From NCBI RefSeq assembly GCF_017591425.1, contig NW_024466512.1, positions 28,387,501 through 28,451,500 of the forward strand: 64,000 bases of DNA. The letters run 5' to 3'. Positions 52,739-64,000 of the stretch are shown one piece after another. A program made the translations under genes and the position numbers. Positions within the stretch are counted from its first letter, which is position 1, and each line of letters begins with the position of its first letter. This stretch comes from Ochotona curzoniae (taxonomy: Eukaryota; Chordata; Mammalia; Lagomorpha; Ochotonidae). The notes beneath the pieces are model-generated. The model was not told the DNA's origin and did no database searches. It was given only the letters and a program-made list of their open reading frames with translations.

Positions 52739-52912
52739 CTGCATGCATGTAAGAAAACTAAAATTAACTTCCCACGTCATCAAAATTTATTCTTTGTTAA
52801 GCCAAACTTTTGCAAAAGCTAGTATCTTAAAATTAAATCTCTGAACAACTGAGTTTGAAAGTACTGCCTTCAGAAGAAATAACCTGAGTAGGATATATAA
52901 ACTTTTAAAATG
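52739..52912. other. Intron 1 start, nothing recognised
   Basis: Short intron sequence with no feature. Confidence 0.5.
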
Positions 52913-53172
52913 TTTATCCATCTATTTGTAAGGCAGAGACATACTGAAACATAACAGAGACAGAAAGAAATCCCCCTTCTCCTGACTCACTCCCCAAATG
53001 TCCGTAACAGCCAGGATTGGGACAGGCTGAAGCCAGGAGCCAAGAACTCAACCCAAACCTTCCACAAGGATGACATGGACCTTCAGTTATCACCTGCTAC
53101 CTTCAGAATAAAGCTGGAAACAGGAAAAGTGACTCAAACACAGATGTAGGTACCTTAACCACAGTGCCGAAT
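52913..53172 (-). mobile_element. C-SINE, older class
   Basis: Minus strand: atctatttgtaaggcagaga, ctgactcactccccaaatg, gctgaagccaggagccaag. The head side is diverged. Confidence 0.78.
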
Positions 53173-53999
53173 TTGTTTTTAACTTGCTAATATTAGGAGA
53201 GTAACAAGCCATGCAGATACATCACTAGCTATCCAAAATTAAAGGTCTGAGGCACAGGGGATGTGGACATAGCAGAAGCCTTCAACACTCCGATTGGGAC
53301 TGGGACGAGTTAGTTCACTACCCAGGGCACACAGAAAACAACCTGACACGGGTCCTTTGAGAAGAGAAAGGATGTGTGTGTTACCCAGCAAGGAAGTAGA
53401 ATGTGTAAGTAGTGTCTACCCCCTCAATTGGGAATCTCAAGCAAGTTTTATGTAGTCAAAAAAGAGAAAGTCAGAGGAAGATAAATTCAGTGGACTTCCT
53501 GATTGGTGGGGCCCAGGACAGGACCATATACAGACTGGTATGAGGGAAAGCAGTGAATGCTGTATACTTATCAGATCCTCCATTTCCTGAATACGACCAG
53601 CTTTTCTGTTCCACTTAGTTACCAACTCTGGTTCTGTGGAGAGATACACCCTGGTTCTGCGTGTCATCCATATGTTAACAATCCATTCTACACATGTGTC
53701 ATTCAACTATCTTTGAACCAGCTTTTCTAGGAAAACAGGAACCTTAAAAGAAGTGATCAGACGTATAGGCCAAAACCTACTGTTAAGCACAGGAAGTGGA
53801 GGAACAGGGAGACAGAGCAGGAGGCTTCTGTGGTTTCAGTGTCAAGAGACCTGATAATGAGGACAATATTGTTTTCAATACTAAGGCTCAAAAAAGGATC
53901 CTTAGTGAATGAGCAAACAAACATTTCTACATCATTTACTACGTGTCAGGTCAAGTTCTAAATGCTTTTTATACTGAATCTTTAAAAAAAAAAACAAAA
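53173..53999. other. Intron 1, nothing recognised
   Basis: Higher-complexity sequence from 53230 to 53900 with no recognisable gene. Neither known EXOC6 first exon was found here. Confidence 0.45.
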
Positions 54000-54185
54000 C
54001 CTATTTTTTAATTTATTTGAAAGCTAGAATGGCATTGACCAAAGTTGGGCCAGTTCCTGCTGCATTTCCCAGGCCATTAGTGAGAACTGAATCCAAAGTG
54101 TAGTCAGAACACAAATCAATCCAGTGCCCACATAGGATGCTAGCATCTCAGTGGTGGCTTTACCTGCTACACAATACTGGCCTCT
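54000..54185 (-). mobile_element. C-SINE, internally deleted
   Basis: Minus strand: atttatttgaaagctagaat, tttcccaggccattagtgag, head cacaatactggcctc. The central part is lost. Confidence 0.72.
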
Positions 54186-54206
54186 CTATGTCAATTCTTT
54201 TTTTCT

Positions 54207-54330
54207 TTTAAAGATGTATTTATTTTCATTGGAAAGTCAGATACACAGAGAGGAGGAGAGACGGAGAGAAAGATCTTCCATCCACTGATTCACTCCCCAA
54301 GCGGCTACAACGGCCAGAACTGAGCCCCAC
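54207..54330 (-). mobile_element. C-SINE 3' half
   Basis: Minus strand: aagatgtatttattttcatt, ggaaagtcagatacacagag, ccaagcggctacaacggcc. The head half is absent. Confidence 0.85.
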
Positions 54331-54554
54331 CAACCAAGTGGTCCTGCTCCTTCAGGTCTGTAACTTACCCAGATGAGGCCTTTCTGTCTATGCTAGCTAG
54401 ATTATACATACACACATACATTCCCCTTCTCTGCTTCATTTCTAATTTTATTTTTTACCATCTAAATATTTAGTTTACTATCCAAAGGCCTGTGTCAGTA
54501 ACCTCTGTAGAATACACCATTTCACACATGTATTTATGATTACCCATCTTCCCC

Positions 54555-54715
54555 TCACTGGAATGCAGGCTGCATGAGGACACAATTTTTGTCTACTTTG
54601 CTCCCTTCATAATCTTCTCCCACAAGAGCAGTTTTTGCTTTGCTCCCTTCTATATCCTTTGTCCAAGACCAGCATCTATCACTTAGAAGATACTTAATAA
54701 CGAGTGGCTGGACGG
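54555..54715 (+). mobile_element. L2-like 3' remnant
   Basis: ttgtctactttgctcccttc, caagaccagcatctatcac and agatacttaataacgagtgg are consistent with an L2 3' end. Confidence 0.4.
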
Positions 54716-54744
54716 GTAACTCGATGGAACCAGAAAGGGCACTT

Positions 54745-54860
54745 ATGCTGTGACAGCTTCATGTAAGCCACCTGACTTCTCCAAATCTCAATTTTCTCAA
54801 CCATAACAAAGGAGCAAAAACTATCTACAGCAATGAGCAAGCAGGATTTGAAGTTAAAAA
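54745..54860 (+). mobile_element. MIR remnant
   Basis: gtaagccacctgacttctcc and aaatctcaattttctcaacc match the MIR core order. Confidence 0.5.
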
Positions 54861-55308
54861 CCCAGTATTATTTATACTGACACTCCCCAATATAAAACTT
54901 ATAAATCTGACCGATACATAAGATATGTGTGAAGAAAAACAAAACTCCAATGAAAGATATCAAATGAAAACATTTACCATGCTTATAAATAGGAAGAAAG
55001 TATTGTGAAGGAAATCAGTCCTTCCAAATAATCTATAGATTCAATACAATCCCAGTAAAAATTCCAGAAAATTACTTTGCAGATATGAACAAAATGATCC
55101 GTCAGTTAAAAAGATAAAAGATCCAGAATACAATATAATAATTAATTCAAAACAGAGTTTTAAAATGCAAAATTATAAAACATTTAGAAGATAACTGAAA
55201 ATCTAAATTATCTTAGATGTGGGGTAGTTTTTAAAATATGACGTCAAAGGTACAAGTCAAGAAAAATGTAACCGGTAGGATAAATAATATTAAAGTAAAA
55301 CATTTCTG

Positions 55309-55605
55309 GGCCCAGCACTGTAGAATGCCAACTGAGACACCAACATTCCATTTGGGCACTAGTTCAAGTCCTGCCTGTTCCACTTTGGTTCCAGCTTTCT
55401 ATTATTGACCTAGAGAAAATGGTAGAAGAGGGTCCAAGTGCTCTCCCATCCATGGGGCCCCAGCCCCAGCCATTATGGTTATCTAGGGAGTGAACCACCA
55501 TGTAGAAGACTTTTTCTCTTTCCTGTCTCTCTCTTTTTTCTCTCTTTCTCTCTGTGTGTAACTCTGACTTTCAAGACAAACTTTAAAATCTCCCCCCCAA
55601 AAAAT
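55309..55605 (+). mobile_element. C-SINE, older class
   Basis: tgggcccagcactgtagaat, caagtcctgcctgttccac, a CT-rich tract and a ctttcaagacaaactttaa tail. Inserted in the L1. Confidence 0.82.
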
Positions 55606-55747
55606 AACAGTAAAAATTTTCTACTCCACGAAACTTTGTGTTAGAATGGCCATCATTAAAAAGCCAATAACAAAAACTGGCGAGAACTTGGAGAAATGGA
55701 AATAAACATACTCTGTTGAGTGAGAATGTAAATTAGTGCAGTTATTT

Positions 55748-56070
55748 TTTTTAATTGACTTATATTTTAATTGGAAAAACAGATTTCACAGAGGAAAGGC
55801 AGAAAGAACAATCTGCCATCTGCTGGTTCGCTCCCTAAATGGCAGCAATGGCCAAAGCTGACTTGACCAGGAGCCAGGAGCCTCTTTTAGGCCTCCCATA
55901 TAGGTGCATGGGAGAGTCCCAAGGCTTTGGGCTATCTTCCACTGCTTTCCCAGGCCATAAGCAAGGAGATGGAAAGGAAGTATAGCACCTGGGACACAAA
56001 CTGATGCCCATATGGGATGCCAGTATTTGCAAGCAGAGGATTAGCCAATTGAGCCATTGCACCAGCCTTA
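55748..56070 (-). mobile_element. C-SINE
   Basis: Minus strand: ctgctggttcgctccctaa, ggccataagcaaggagatgg, head ccattgcaccagcc. Inserted in the L1. Confidence 0.9.
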
Positions 56071-56316
56071 GTCCAGCTATTCTGAAAACCAGCATGAAGG
56101 CTCCTTAAAACCTAGAACTATCATTCAACAATTCTCTTTCTCATTGCACTCAATGCATTCACAACAGCCAAGACATGGAAGCAATCTAAGTTCCCACTGA
56201 CCAGACAGACAGTAGGTAAAGAAAGTGTGGTATATATACACACAATGGGGTAGTATCTAGCCATAAAAAATATTTAAGCTCTCTCAGTTGAAGGTGGAAC
56301 TGGAGGACATTATGTT

Positions 56317-56620
56317 ACTGTGTAACAGGTTAAGCCTCTACCTGCAGTGTCAGTGACCCACATGGGGGCGGGGTGGCAATTCAAATCCCTTGGCTCTACT
56401 TCTGATCCAGTCCCCTGCTAGTGGCCTAGGAGGGCAGCAGACAATGGCCCCTGCATCCACATGGGAGACTAAGAAGAAGCTCCTAGTTTCACACTAGCCT
56501 GTTACAGCCATTGTGGCCATGTAGGGAGTGATTTGGCTGATGGAGGATCAAACTCTGTGTCTCTCCTTCTTTTCCTGTAACTGCTTTTAAAATAAAAATA
56601 AACAAATCTTTCTTTTAAAA
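56317..56620 (+). mobile_element. C-SINE
   Basis: tgtaacaggttaagcctcta, a G-rich insertion near 56365, agaagaagctcctagtttc and an aaaataaaaataaacaaatc tail. Confidence 0.82.
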
Positions 56621-56650
56621 AAAAGATAAATAAGTCACATATAGACAAAA

Positions 56651-56938
56651 ATTGTGGCCAGCATTGGACCATATCAGGATGCCACTTCAAAATTCCTGTT
56701 GTTGTGTTTCTAATCTGGCTTCTTGGTAATGCACCACAGAAGGCAGAAGATGGCCCAAAGGCATGGGCCTCAGCCACCCACATGGGAGACCTGCATGGAG
56801 CTCCGGGTTCCTAACTTCAACCTAAGCTAGTCCTGACTGTTGCAGTCATTTGGGGAATGAACCCGCAGATGAATGGACGGTCTCCTTGTCTTTCCCTTTC
56901 TCTGATGTTCTAATTTTCAAACAAACAAACAAAAAAAA
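56651..56938 (+). mobile_element. C-SINE, older class
   Basis: attgtggccagcattggacc, gacctgcatggagctccggg and a tttcaaacaaacaaacaa tail. Confidence 0.82.
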
Positions 56939-56942
56939 GACA

Positions 56943-57270
56943 GGGGATAGCGCTGTGGCAGGCTAAGTAAAGCCACTGCCTGTGGTGCTGGCATCCCATA
57001 TGGATGCCAATTCAAGTCATGGCTACTCCACTTCTTATCTAGCTTCCTGTTAATGTACCTGGGAAAGCAGTGGAGGGTGGGCCAAGTGATTCAGCCTCTG
57101 TACCCATGTGGGATACCTGGACAAAGCTCCTGGCTCCTAGTTTTAGATCAGCACAGCTCTGGGCATTGTGGCCATTTGGGGAGTGAATCAGCACATAAGG
57201 ACTCTCTCTCTCTGCCTTTCAAACAGATAAACAAATCTTTAAACACACACACACAGAGGAAGAGAGAGAG
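56943..57270 (+). mobile_element. C-SINE with AC/GA tail
   Basis: ggggatagcgctgtggcagg, catggctactccacttctt and tttcaaacagataaacaaat, then an (AC)n(GA)n run at 57243-57270. Confidence 0.88.
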
Positions 57271-57625
57271 ATAACCAAAGCAAATACTGCATGTTCCTAC
57301 CTGTGAAAGCTTAAAAAGGTGATTGCATAGAAAAAGGGCATAGGACAGGGAGACTGAGTGATAACAATTAACAAGTAAAGGTTACAATTGGATAGAAGCA
57401 AATTTATAATGTTCTATAGAACTATGATTGACAATAAATTCTTTGAAATACTAAAAAAATTTTTAAATGTTCCCAACACAAAGGCTCGATAGATACTTAA
57501 GGTGATGCATACGTCAATTACCCTGATCACACATTGTGCACAGTTGATAAAATGCCACTTCTACCCCATAAATAAGTATAATTACTACATGTGAATTAAA
57601 CTGCTTTTTTAAAATATAAGTTTAA

Positions 57626-58039
57626 AAAAGACATAGAAGAAACATAAGTACATATAATAAAGTGAAAGAAACTAATGTGAAAAGGCTACCTACATGAATC
57701 CAAGTACATGACATTCTGGTACATGACAAACTACAGAACAATAACAGTCTCAGTGACTGTCACGAGAGAGGAAGGAATGAGGAGGCAGAGCACACTGATC
57801 CTCAAAGCAATGAAAACATTTTGCATGGCATGGCAACAGTCAATAGAAGGCATACATATTTGTTCCAAACCACAGGATGTGTAAGATCAGGAACTCCTTC
57901 TAACATAAACAATGGACTCTGGTAACAACTATGTACTCACATAGCTTCATCAGTTGTAGCAAGTATACTTCAGTGGGGGTACTGATGTTGAAGAGGCTTA
58001 TAGATAAGTGGAGGTTGGGGAAGTACCAGAAATCTCTGT
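57626..58039. other. Intron 1, nothing recognised
   Basis: A-rich to 57680, possibly still L1-derived. Nothing else seen. Confidence 0.4.
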
Positions 58040-58322
58040 AGGGGTTGGCACAATGGCTCAGTTGGCTATCCTCTACCTGCAAGTGCTGGCATCACATATG
58101 GGCACTCGTTTGTGTCCTGACTGCTCCATTTCCTTACCAGCTGCCTGGTTATGCCCTGGGGAAGTAGCGCAGGATGGTCTAATGCTTTAGGACCCTGCAT
58201 GCATGTGGGAAACCTGGAATAAGCTCCTAGCTCCTGGCTTCAGATCAGTTTAGCTCCAGCCGTTAGAGCCATCTGGAGTGTAAATCAGTAGATGGGAGAT
58301 CTTTCTCTCTGTCTCCTTCTAT
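58040..58322 (+). mobile_element. C-SINE
   Basis: ggggttggcacaatggctca, gactgctccatttccttacc and ctttctctctgtctccttct. The terminal A-tail is lost. Confidence 0.87.
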
Positions 58323-58561
58323 CAAAAGAATTTCCCGACACAGTCTGCACAGCAGGAACTATTTATCTCTTCTCTAGAATCTATGCTTAATCATAGAGCT
58401 GATTTGGAGGGGCAGAAGAACACGGAGAGAAGCATAGAAGATGTGCCCTTTCATTCAACAGATCCCCATAGTGATTTAACTGGCTACAGAGACACACCCT
58501 TACTCCTGCTTCAGCTTACAGATGGTGATCATAAAAATGACTATGAAAAAAAATGTAGTAA

Positions 58562-58745
58562 GTGTTGTGCACATATCATTTCATTAAATGTTCACCACAC
58601 CTTTACAATATAAATTCTTTTGGCATTCAACTATGCAAATGAAGTTAGGAAAAACTAACACATGGAATACAAACAGTAATAAAGACAAAATTTAACTCCA
58701 GGTTTACTCGACTCCAAAGCCAGCTTTTAGCTCTTAAATTATAGA
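58562..58745 (+). mobile_element. MIR remnant
   Basis: cacatatcatttcattaaat, gttcaccacacctttacaat, tatgcaaatgaagttagg and cgactccaaagccagctttt follow MIR order. Confidence 0.6.
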
Positions 58746-60227
58746 GCCTCTCCAGTAAGCAGCATGGAATGCGGAGAGAAAGTTAGCAGCACAGCAACCA
58801 ACCAGATCACCTTTGAAGATCAGCAATTGAGAATGACTCAACAGGGCATCCCTGATGTGCACTGTTGCACCCATCAGGTGAAATCAACCAATGGACAGAA
58901 GAGGGGAGCGAACTGAGGCATAGCTAATTGTCAGACAGTGTTAAATTACAAATGCAACAAAACAAGAATGACTAAAATAGAAAGGAGAGAAAACTGAAGG
59001 CGCAAAACCTATTTTTCTTCCCTTTTTGGTATTTGATTAATAGTCAGTATTCTTCAAAAAATTGATTTTCAGGACAGAAAGGAAAATATGTTCAGCAGTA
59101 TTAATTATTTGAGCTCCCAAGTTAGCTAATAGTTATAATTGCATCATACATTGCTAAATACATAAATATTAGAAAACAAATGCACATATATAACAGCACT
59201 AGCAAGAATTAATATTAAAACTTGGTAAATTTCCTATTATCCCATGTCCAGAATTGTATCTTCATGTTCCATATACAGTGACATCAACACAAGGGAATTT
59301 AGTCCTCCTTTTCCACAGCTTAGTACAATAAGATCTTGCTTCTGGCAAAATTTAATGCTACACACAAAAATAAAGATGCAAAATAAAATTTTAAAAAATA
59401 GATTGTTTTAAAACTTCTTATGAATAGAAAAGAGATGGCTTATGTTACTAAAGACGTTCTTTTTAAAAACAATGAAAATGTATAAAAAGTACAATTTAAA
59501 TATAATTTTTAAATTACAAACACACTGTCTTAATTGTATCAAGTCTATGTATTAAAGTTTTAAAATATGAGTTATTATACAGTAATTGATCAGTTAGTAT
59601 ATCAGACATATGGCAATTTAAAAAGTTAAAGCTTCCAGATGCCTTCTTGAATTGTGTGTACAGGACCCCACCTAGTGGTAATAAAATAAATATAAAAAGA
59701 AACTTAAAATTGATTCTTGGACATAAATGCTTTCATCCTCAAATCAAATGTTTTAACTAAGGAGCCTAAGCTACTTTAATTTTTTAAATAGATATTATAT
59801 TCCATAAATGACTTAGCAACCATACTGTATAATTTTATTTTTGTAAAGAAATAGTCCTCTTGATGAAAACCAAAGAACATCCACGGACTATTACATGATT
59901 AAGAATCTGTTAATAAACTAGAATATTTTTTATAAAGTACATATCTTTATACTGTTCCTGGCATCATTTTCCTTCACTGTATCCTTAATTATAAAGAATT
60001 CCATTATAATAACTGTGAAGAAAATAAAATGTACTAGCTTTCTGAGAAATGCAATTTTAGTTTTTTGAACTAAAATAATGCCTACCCTTTTAGGAAAGCT
60101 GATATACTCTCAAATGATGCCTAATCCCAATTTCCACAAATTATTGATATTTACTGGAGCACTGTAATTCTTTTTTTTCTAGAAAATATAAAAATAGATT
60201 TTTTTTCTCCCCCAGAACGCTTCATTT
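58746..60227. other. Intron 1, nothing recognised
   Basis: AT-rich, with no gene, exon or named repeat. Confidence 0.5.
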
Positions 60228-60422
60228 AAGATTTTTTTTTTCTGAAAAAGTAACAGAGAGAGAAAAAGAGTCAGAAAGATTTACCATCCACTGGTTCACC
60301 CCCCAGATGGTTGCAACGGACCAGACAGGGATGGGCCAGACAGAAGCCAGGGGCCAGGAAGTTTCATCCCAGTTTCCCACACTGGTGCAGGGCCATCATC
60401 CACTACTTTCCCAACGTTAATT
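60228..60422 (-). mobile_element. C-SINE, head-truncated
   Basis: Minus strand: actggttcaccccccagatg, acagaagccaggggccagg, cactactttcccaacg. The head is missing. Confidence 0.8.
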
Positions 60423-60423
60423 A

Positions 60424-60482
60424 ACAGTCTCTCCTCCTCTCTGTATATCTGACTTTCCAATAAATAAATAAAATAAATCTTT
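60424..60482 (+). mobile_element. Young C-SINE tail fragment
   Basis: tctctcctcctctctgtata, tctgactttccaataaataa and aataaatcttt: only the last 60 bp of a younger-class SINE. Confidence 0.8.
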
Positions 60483-60534
60483 TTATAAATAAATAAATAA
60501 AAGTAATCAAAGAAAAGCATTTAGAATATTGGTT

Positions 60535-60830
60535 AAGAGGGCCACATCTTCTTACTGAATATTGGTTAAGAAGACCACAACATCAGAGTGCCTCGTTGGA
60601 TTCCCAGCTCTAGCTGCCAACATCACCTTCCTGTTAACGCACACGCCGAGGTGCAGGTGAAGGCACAAGCGACTGATCCTGCCACCCACATGGAAGAACT
60701 GCATCAGTTTCTCTGCAGGCACCTGGGGGTGAATCAGGAGACGGGACAGCACGAGAGCAAACCTGCTCTCTCTCTCTCGCAGTCTTGTTCCCTGACACTC
60801 AAAATTTAAAAAATAATAATAATACAAATA
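60535..60830 (+). mobile_element. C-SINE, old subfamily
   Basis: gagtgcctcgttggattccc, gcaggcacctgggggtgaat and a CT-rich tail followed by (AAT)n. Confidence 0.72.
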
Positions 60831-61487
60831 ATCATAAAAAAACTAAAAATTTCTAAGAGTTATGAAATTGGATATCCTATCCAATATATATTTCTTGTTG
60901 TCAAATGCAAAATAGCTTCAAAATATCAAAATTCTATCAATAAATTTGGTGAATTAGTCTAATTATTTTGCAGCAAACTAGCCATTTGGCACCTGATTCA
61001 AAACCAAGATTTGTAAACATTTCCCAAACAGCTATAGAAGAAATATCTAAGTTCAGAATAGTATATACATAAATCCAAATAATCAGAACCACTACATAGC
61101 AAAAAGAACTTTGAGACCCAGTTTCCCCCAAACTAATCAGCAAGACCGGTAGAGCTCCTGGCAATGGGAAGTGGTGCTGAGGTGCACTGTTTGCTCCCAT
61201 CTGTGTGACTATTTTGTTTTCTGAAAATCGTTTGAATCCTGGGAAATGTGAATTGGGAAACTAACGTTATCTTCACTGGCATGGCATTTCCAACACCAGT
61301 TATCATTCTCTTGAAATCCTGTAACTGAAGTCAGAAGTAGTACTGAAAAACTGCAATTGTCTTTGGGAGCCTTCACACACATTAAAGTTATGCAAAATTT
61401 CAGGAATAATCAATGTAAGAAACAACTGTCTAAAATATTAACTGAAGAATAGCAAATATATTAACATTTGGGAGAAGCCCCCCTCTC
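60831..61487. other. Intron 1, nothing recognised
   Basis: AT-rich, with no supportable feature. Confidence 0.5.
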
Positions 61488-61811
61488 CTTTTAAGATTTA
61501 ATTATTTTTATTGAAAAGTCAGATATACAAGAGAGGAGGAGAGACAGAAAGGAAGATCTTCCATCTGATGACAAACTCCCCAAGCAGATGCAAAGGTCAG
61601 AGCTGCGCCAATTTGAAGCCAGGAGCTTCTTCCTGGTCTCCCACACGGGTGCAGGGTCCCAAGGCTTTGAGCCATCCTTGACTGCTTTCCCAGGACACAA
61701 GCAGGGAGCTGGATGGGAATCGGAGCCACTGGGACAGAAACTGGCGCCCACATGTAATTTTGGTGCATGCAAGGTGAGGACTTCAGGCACTAGGCTACCA
61801 CGGCGGGTGCC
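61488..61811 (-). mobile_element. C-SINE, younger class
   Basis: Minus strand: attgaaaagtcagatataca, gtgcagggtcccaaggcttt, aactggcgcccacatgtaat, head taccacggcgggtgcc. Confidence 0.93.
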
Positions 61812-63041
61812 TTACTTGATTTTTAAAATTATTTCTTCATCTCAGTTATCCTTTAGAGTGCTGAATCATTTCTCAGTGTTTTTTTGAAGCTTTGTTGAGT
61901 TTCCTTAAACAAGTATTTTGAAATATTTTCCATCTGAGAGTTTGCTAATACAAACTGCTATCTAGTCAGTTGATGGCGTCTTGCTTTGTTCGTTAAATGA
62001 GTTATGGTTCTCCTAAAGTTCTTCATGCTTGCTGGTATATGTTACCTATACACTAAAGGATTAGTTTTTCCAGTCTTTAAATTCAGGTTTTGTTGTACCT
62101 TTTCTAGAAATTCTATGCAGTTCCCTTATTTTCTCTTAGCCGCTGGAAACTTTCCCTAGATCAACACTAGACAGCATCCTAAGTCAAGGTCTGCTTTAAG
62201 TCCACTGTTGGTGTGTTGCGATTATTTCAGAATTAGAGGAAACCCCATTCCAAGTTTGTTCTAAATCCCCAGTTGTTGTCTTGGTCAGAACAAACAAGGG
62301 AAGTATCTAAAAAGGGATAAACCATCTCTGGGAGTCTCTTTCTGGGACTGTGGTAGACTCAGACAACTCATGCACAAGCATCCACTCTGCCCATGCTGGA
62401 TTCGGCCCTGCTGGACCTTACCTTAGCATCCATGCGGTTTCATGAGTGTGCACCAGACCCACTAGGTGTCACATCAACAGACCACATTTTCCATGCTAAG
62501 GTGAAGTCCTAAACTCACTTTCCTGCTCTGCTCCCCAGCAGCTGGAGTCTGTCAGACCCTGTGGGAGGCACAGTAAGGACATTTCCTCTACCACTTGGCT
62601 AAGGAGAGTCCAAAGGCTCAGTCTTTGAGTACTGACCTAATATCAGGGACCAGAGCTTTTCCTGCGATCGGTGTGGTACCTGCTTCCAAGTCTATTCCCT
62701 ACCTCTTTCCTAAGTGGGAGACAAGTGTCTCCAGCCTGTGCTGGTAGAGCTGGAGGAGAGCTGACACAGGCAATCTTTTCTAATTAGTGTACTAAAACCA
62801 AGCACTGCAGTCCTTCACCTGGTTTCCTTGGCTCTTGTAAAATTAGCTTGGTACATGAGTAGCTGTTCAAACTGGTATCCCAAAATGAAGGTATTTGCAT
62901 TTCATTATTTGTGGTTCTAAAAGGATTCAATGAGAATCTGTTACATCCATGGTATTCTGCTACATAATGTATCAGGAACACATCAGATACATATAACAGA
63001 CAGTCTTAGGCCTCAAAGACAATTTATTAGGCCTGCATTTA
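61812..63041. other. Intron 1, unclassified
   Basis: GC-richer than its surroundings from about 62140 to 62780, with a style typical of an old interspersed repeat but no match I can name. No open frame of note. Confidence 0.35.
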
Positions 63042-63302
63042 AAAAATTATCTTGCTTATGTTCATTTCATTTGAAAGATAAAGAATAATTTTCCATGCAC
63101 TAAATCACTCCCCAAATGCCTGTGATTGCCAGGGCTGAATCAACCCAAAGCCAGAGGCCAATCCAGCCTCCCCTACAGGTGACAGGACCCAAGGACTTGA
63201 GCCATCAACATGCTGCCTCCCACAGGAAGCAAAATCAGAAGAGCAGCAGCAGGATTCCAACCAGGCACTCACACTGGATGTGAACATCCTAGCAATGTCT
63301 GT
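63042..63302 (-). mobile_element. C-SINE, old, host of a nested SINE
   Basis: Minus strand: tttcatttgaaagataaaga, ctaaatcactccccaaatg. It is interrupted at 63302 and finishes at 63622-63661. Confidence 0.75.
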
Positions 63303-63621
63303 TTTTTAAGACTTATTTTTTATTTCTATTTGAAAGGCAGAGCCATACAGAGAGGAGGACAGAGAAAGAGATCGTCCATCTGCTGGTTCACTCTCTAAAT
63401 AGCTGCAGCAGCCAGAGCTGATCCGTTCTGAAGCCAGAAGCCTCCTCTAGGTCTCTCATGTGCGTACAGGCCCAAAAACTTGAGCCATACTCCATTGCTT
63501 TCCTAGGCCATAAGCATGGAGCTAGATCAGAAGTGGAACAGCTGGGACATGAACTGGCACACATATAGAATACCAGAGCCACAAACAGAGGCCTAGCCCA
63601 ATATGCCATGGCACTGGCCTC
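63303..63621 (-). mobile_element. C-SINE nested in older SINE
   Basis: Minus strand: ctgctggttcactctctaa, cctaggccataagcatggag, head catggcactggcctc. Short duplication agcaatgtct / agcaatgcct flanks it. Confidence 0.9.
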
Positions 63622-63661
63622 AGTCAAGCAATGCCTTAACTACTTTGCCAAACACCCACCC
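63622..63661 (-). mobile_element. C-SINE head, remainder of interrupted copy
   Basis: aagcaatgccttaactactt and tgccaaacacccacccc are the head end (on minus) of the SINE begun at 63042. Confidence 0.7.
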
Positions 63662-64000
63662 CTAGGCCTGTATTTTTAAAACATCTACACAAACACACAT
63701 ATATGGCATAAACATTTAGACACAACTTAAAAGTTGTGCTATGAGAATTCACATATAAAAATGTAGTCACACACATGTCTATGTAGAATACAGTGTTATA
63801 AAATGCAAACATTTCATAGAGGAAATAGGAATTCAACAATAGTAATATTTGAAAAAGAGGAGAAATAGGATGGTACTCAATCACGGGTAAAGAGAGACAG
63901 GAAAGAACATGGCATTGTGAAAAAGTCTAGCTGATATGAAGGATATATGTTGTTAGTAAGAACACTATTTCAACTCTTACAACAGAGATTCTCTTTATTT
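63662..64000. other. Intron 1, nothing recognised
   Basis: AT-rich to the window edge. No EXOC6 first exon is visible. Confidence 0.5.

Larger units (their letters stand above)
54895..57625 (+). mobile_element. Old L1 (L1MA-like) ORF2 end and 3' UTR, broken by SINEs
   Basis: The pieces line up in L1 order: aatctatagattcaatacaa (55030), gagaatgtaaattagtgcag (55723), cattcacaacagccaagac (56156), aagtgtggtatatatacaca (56223), gcatgttcctacctgtga (57290), and tcaattaccctgatcacac with taccccataaataagtat near 57514-57580. Five SINEs lie inside (55309, 55748, 56317, 56651, 56943). No intact reading frame remains. Confidence 0.8.

Noticed and set aside
53437..53706. Possible alternative EXOC6 first exon (89-codon frame)
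   Set aside because: The protein does not match either known EXOC6 N-terminus, and no donor fits the split codon of exon 2.

Overview
The window is intronic and exonic DNA of a mammalian nuclear gene. It has no prokaryotic features: no operons, no ribosome binding sites, no CRISPR array and no phage. The organism is very probably a lagomorph and most likely a pika (Ochotona). The evidence is roughly 65 copies of tRNA-derived lagomorph C-SINEs, the youngest of which carry a head variant (cctagtggctaaagtcc) and a tail variant (gggagtgaatcatcagatg) that I associate with pika rather than rabbit. The species call rests on memory of these repeats, not on a search.

One protein-coding gene spans most of the window on the minus strand: EXOC6 (Sec15A), a subunit of the exocyst vesicle-tethering complex. 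Seventeen coding exons lie between 52738 and 8350, and all of their splice sites read as GT-AG. Together they encode 617 complete codons plus one split codon, which corresponds to about residues 34-651 of the roughly 804-residue human protein. They equate to human exons 2-18. Exon 1 must lie beyond base 64000 and exons 19-22 before base 1, because neither is visible here. Reading frame and phase are continuous across every junction, and I see no stop or frameshift. Bases 1-8349 are therefore intron 18 and bases 52739-64000 are intron 1.

The introns hold about 65 C-SINEs on both strands, several of them nested. They also hold ancient L1 fragments (27905-28440, 35593-37110, 42005-42600, 46090-46620, 54895-57625), lagomorph-type L1-like 3' ends (14045-15056, 44650-45050, 49330-49560, 7063-7218), and older MIR and L2 remnants. 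Microsatellites, a 16-bp minisatellite and a perfect 48-bp tandem duplication are also present.

Retrocopies of cellular RNAs are frequent. There are processed pseudogenes of RIDA (5790-6275), RPL36 (12612-13046) and PPIA (34331-34998), a 5' fragment of U6 snRNA (22006-22077) and two short U2 snRNA fragments. The most unusual feature is a chimeric insert at 15915-16298: a full-length U6 joined to the polyadenylated 3' end of an unidentified mRNA, inserted into a SINE with a likely target-site duplication.

I found no evidence of a previously undescribed biological system. The points most worth a second look are the U6-mRNA chimera, the minisatellite that expanded inside a SINE, the tandem NAGNAG acceptor of EXOC6 exon 15, and two repeat-poor intronic blocks (1-2190 and 9431-10811) that could hold conserved regulatory DNA.
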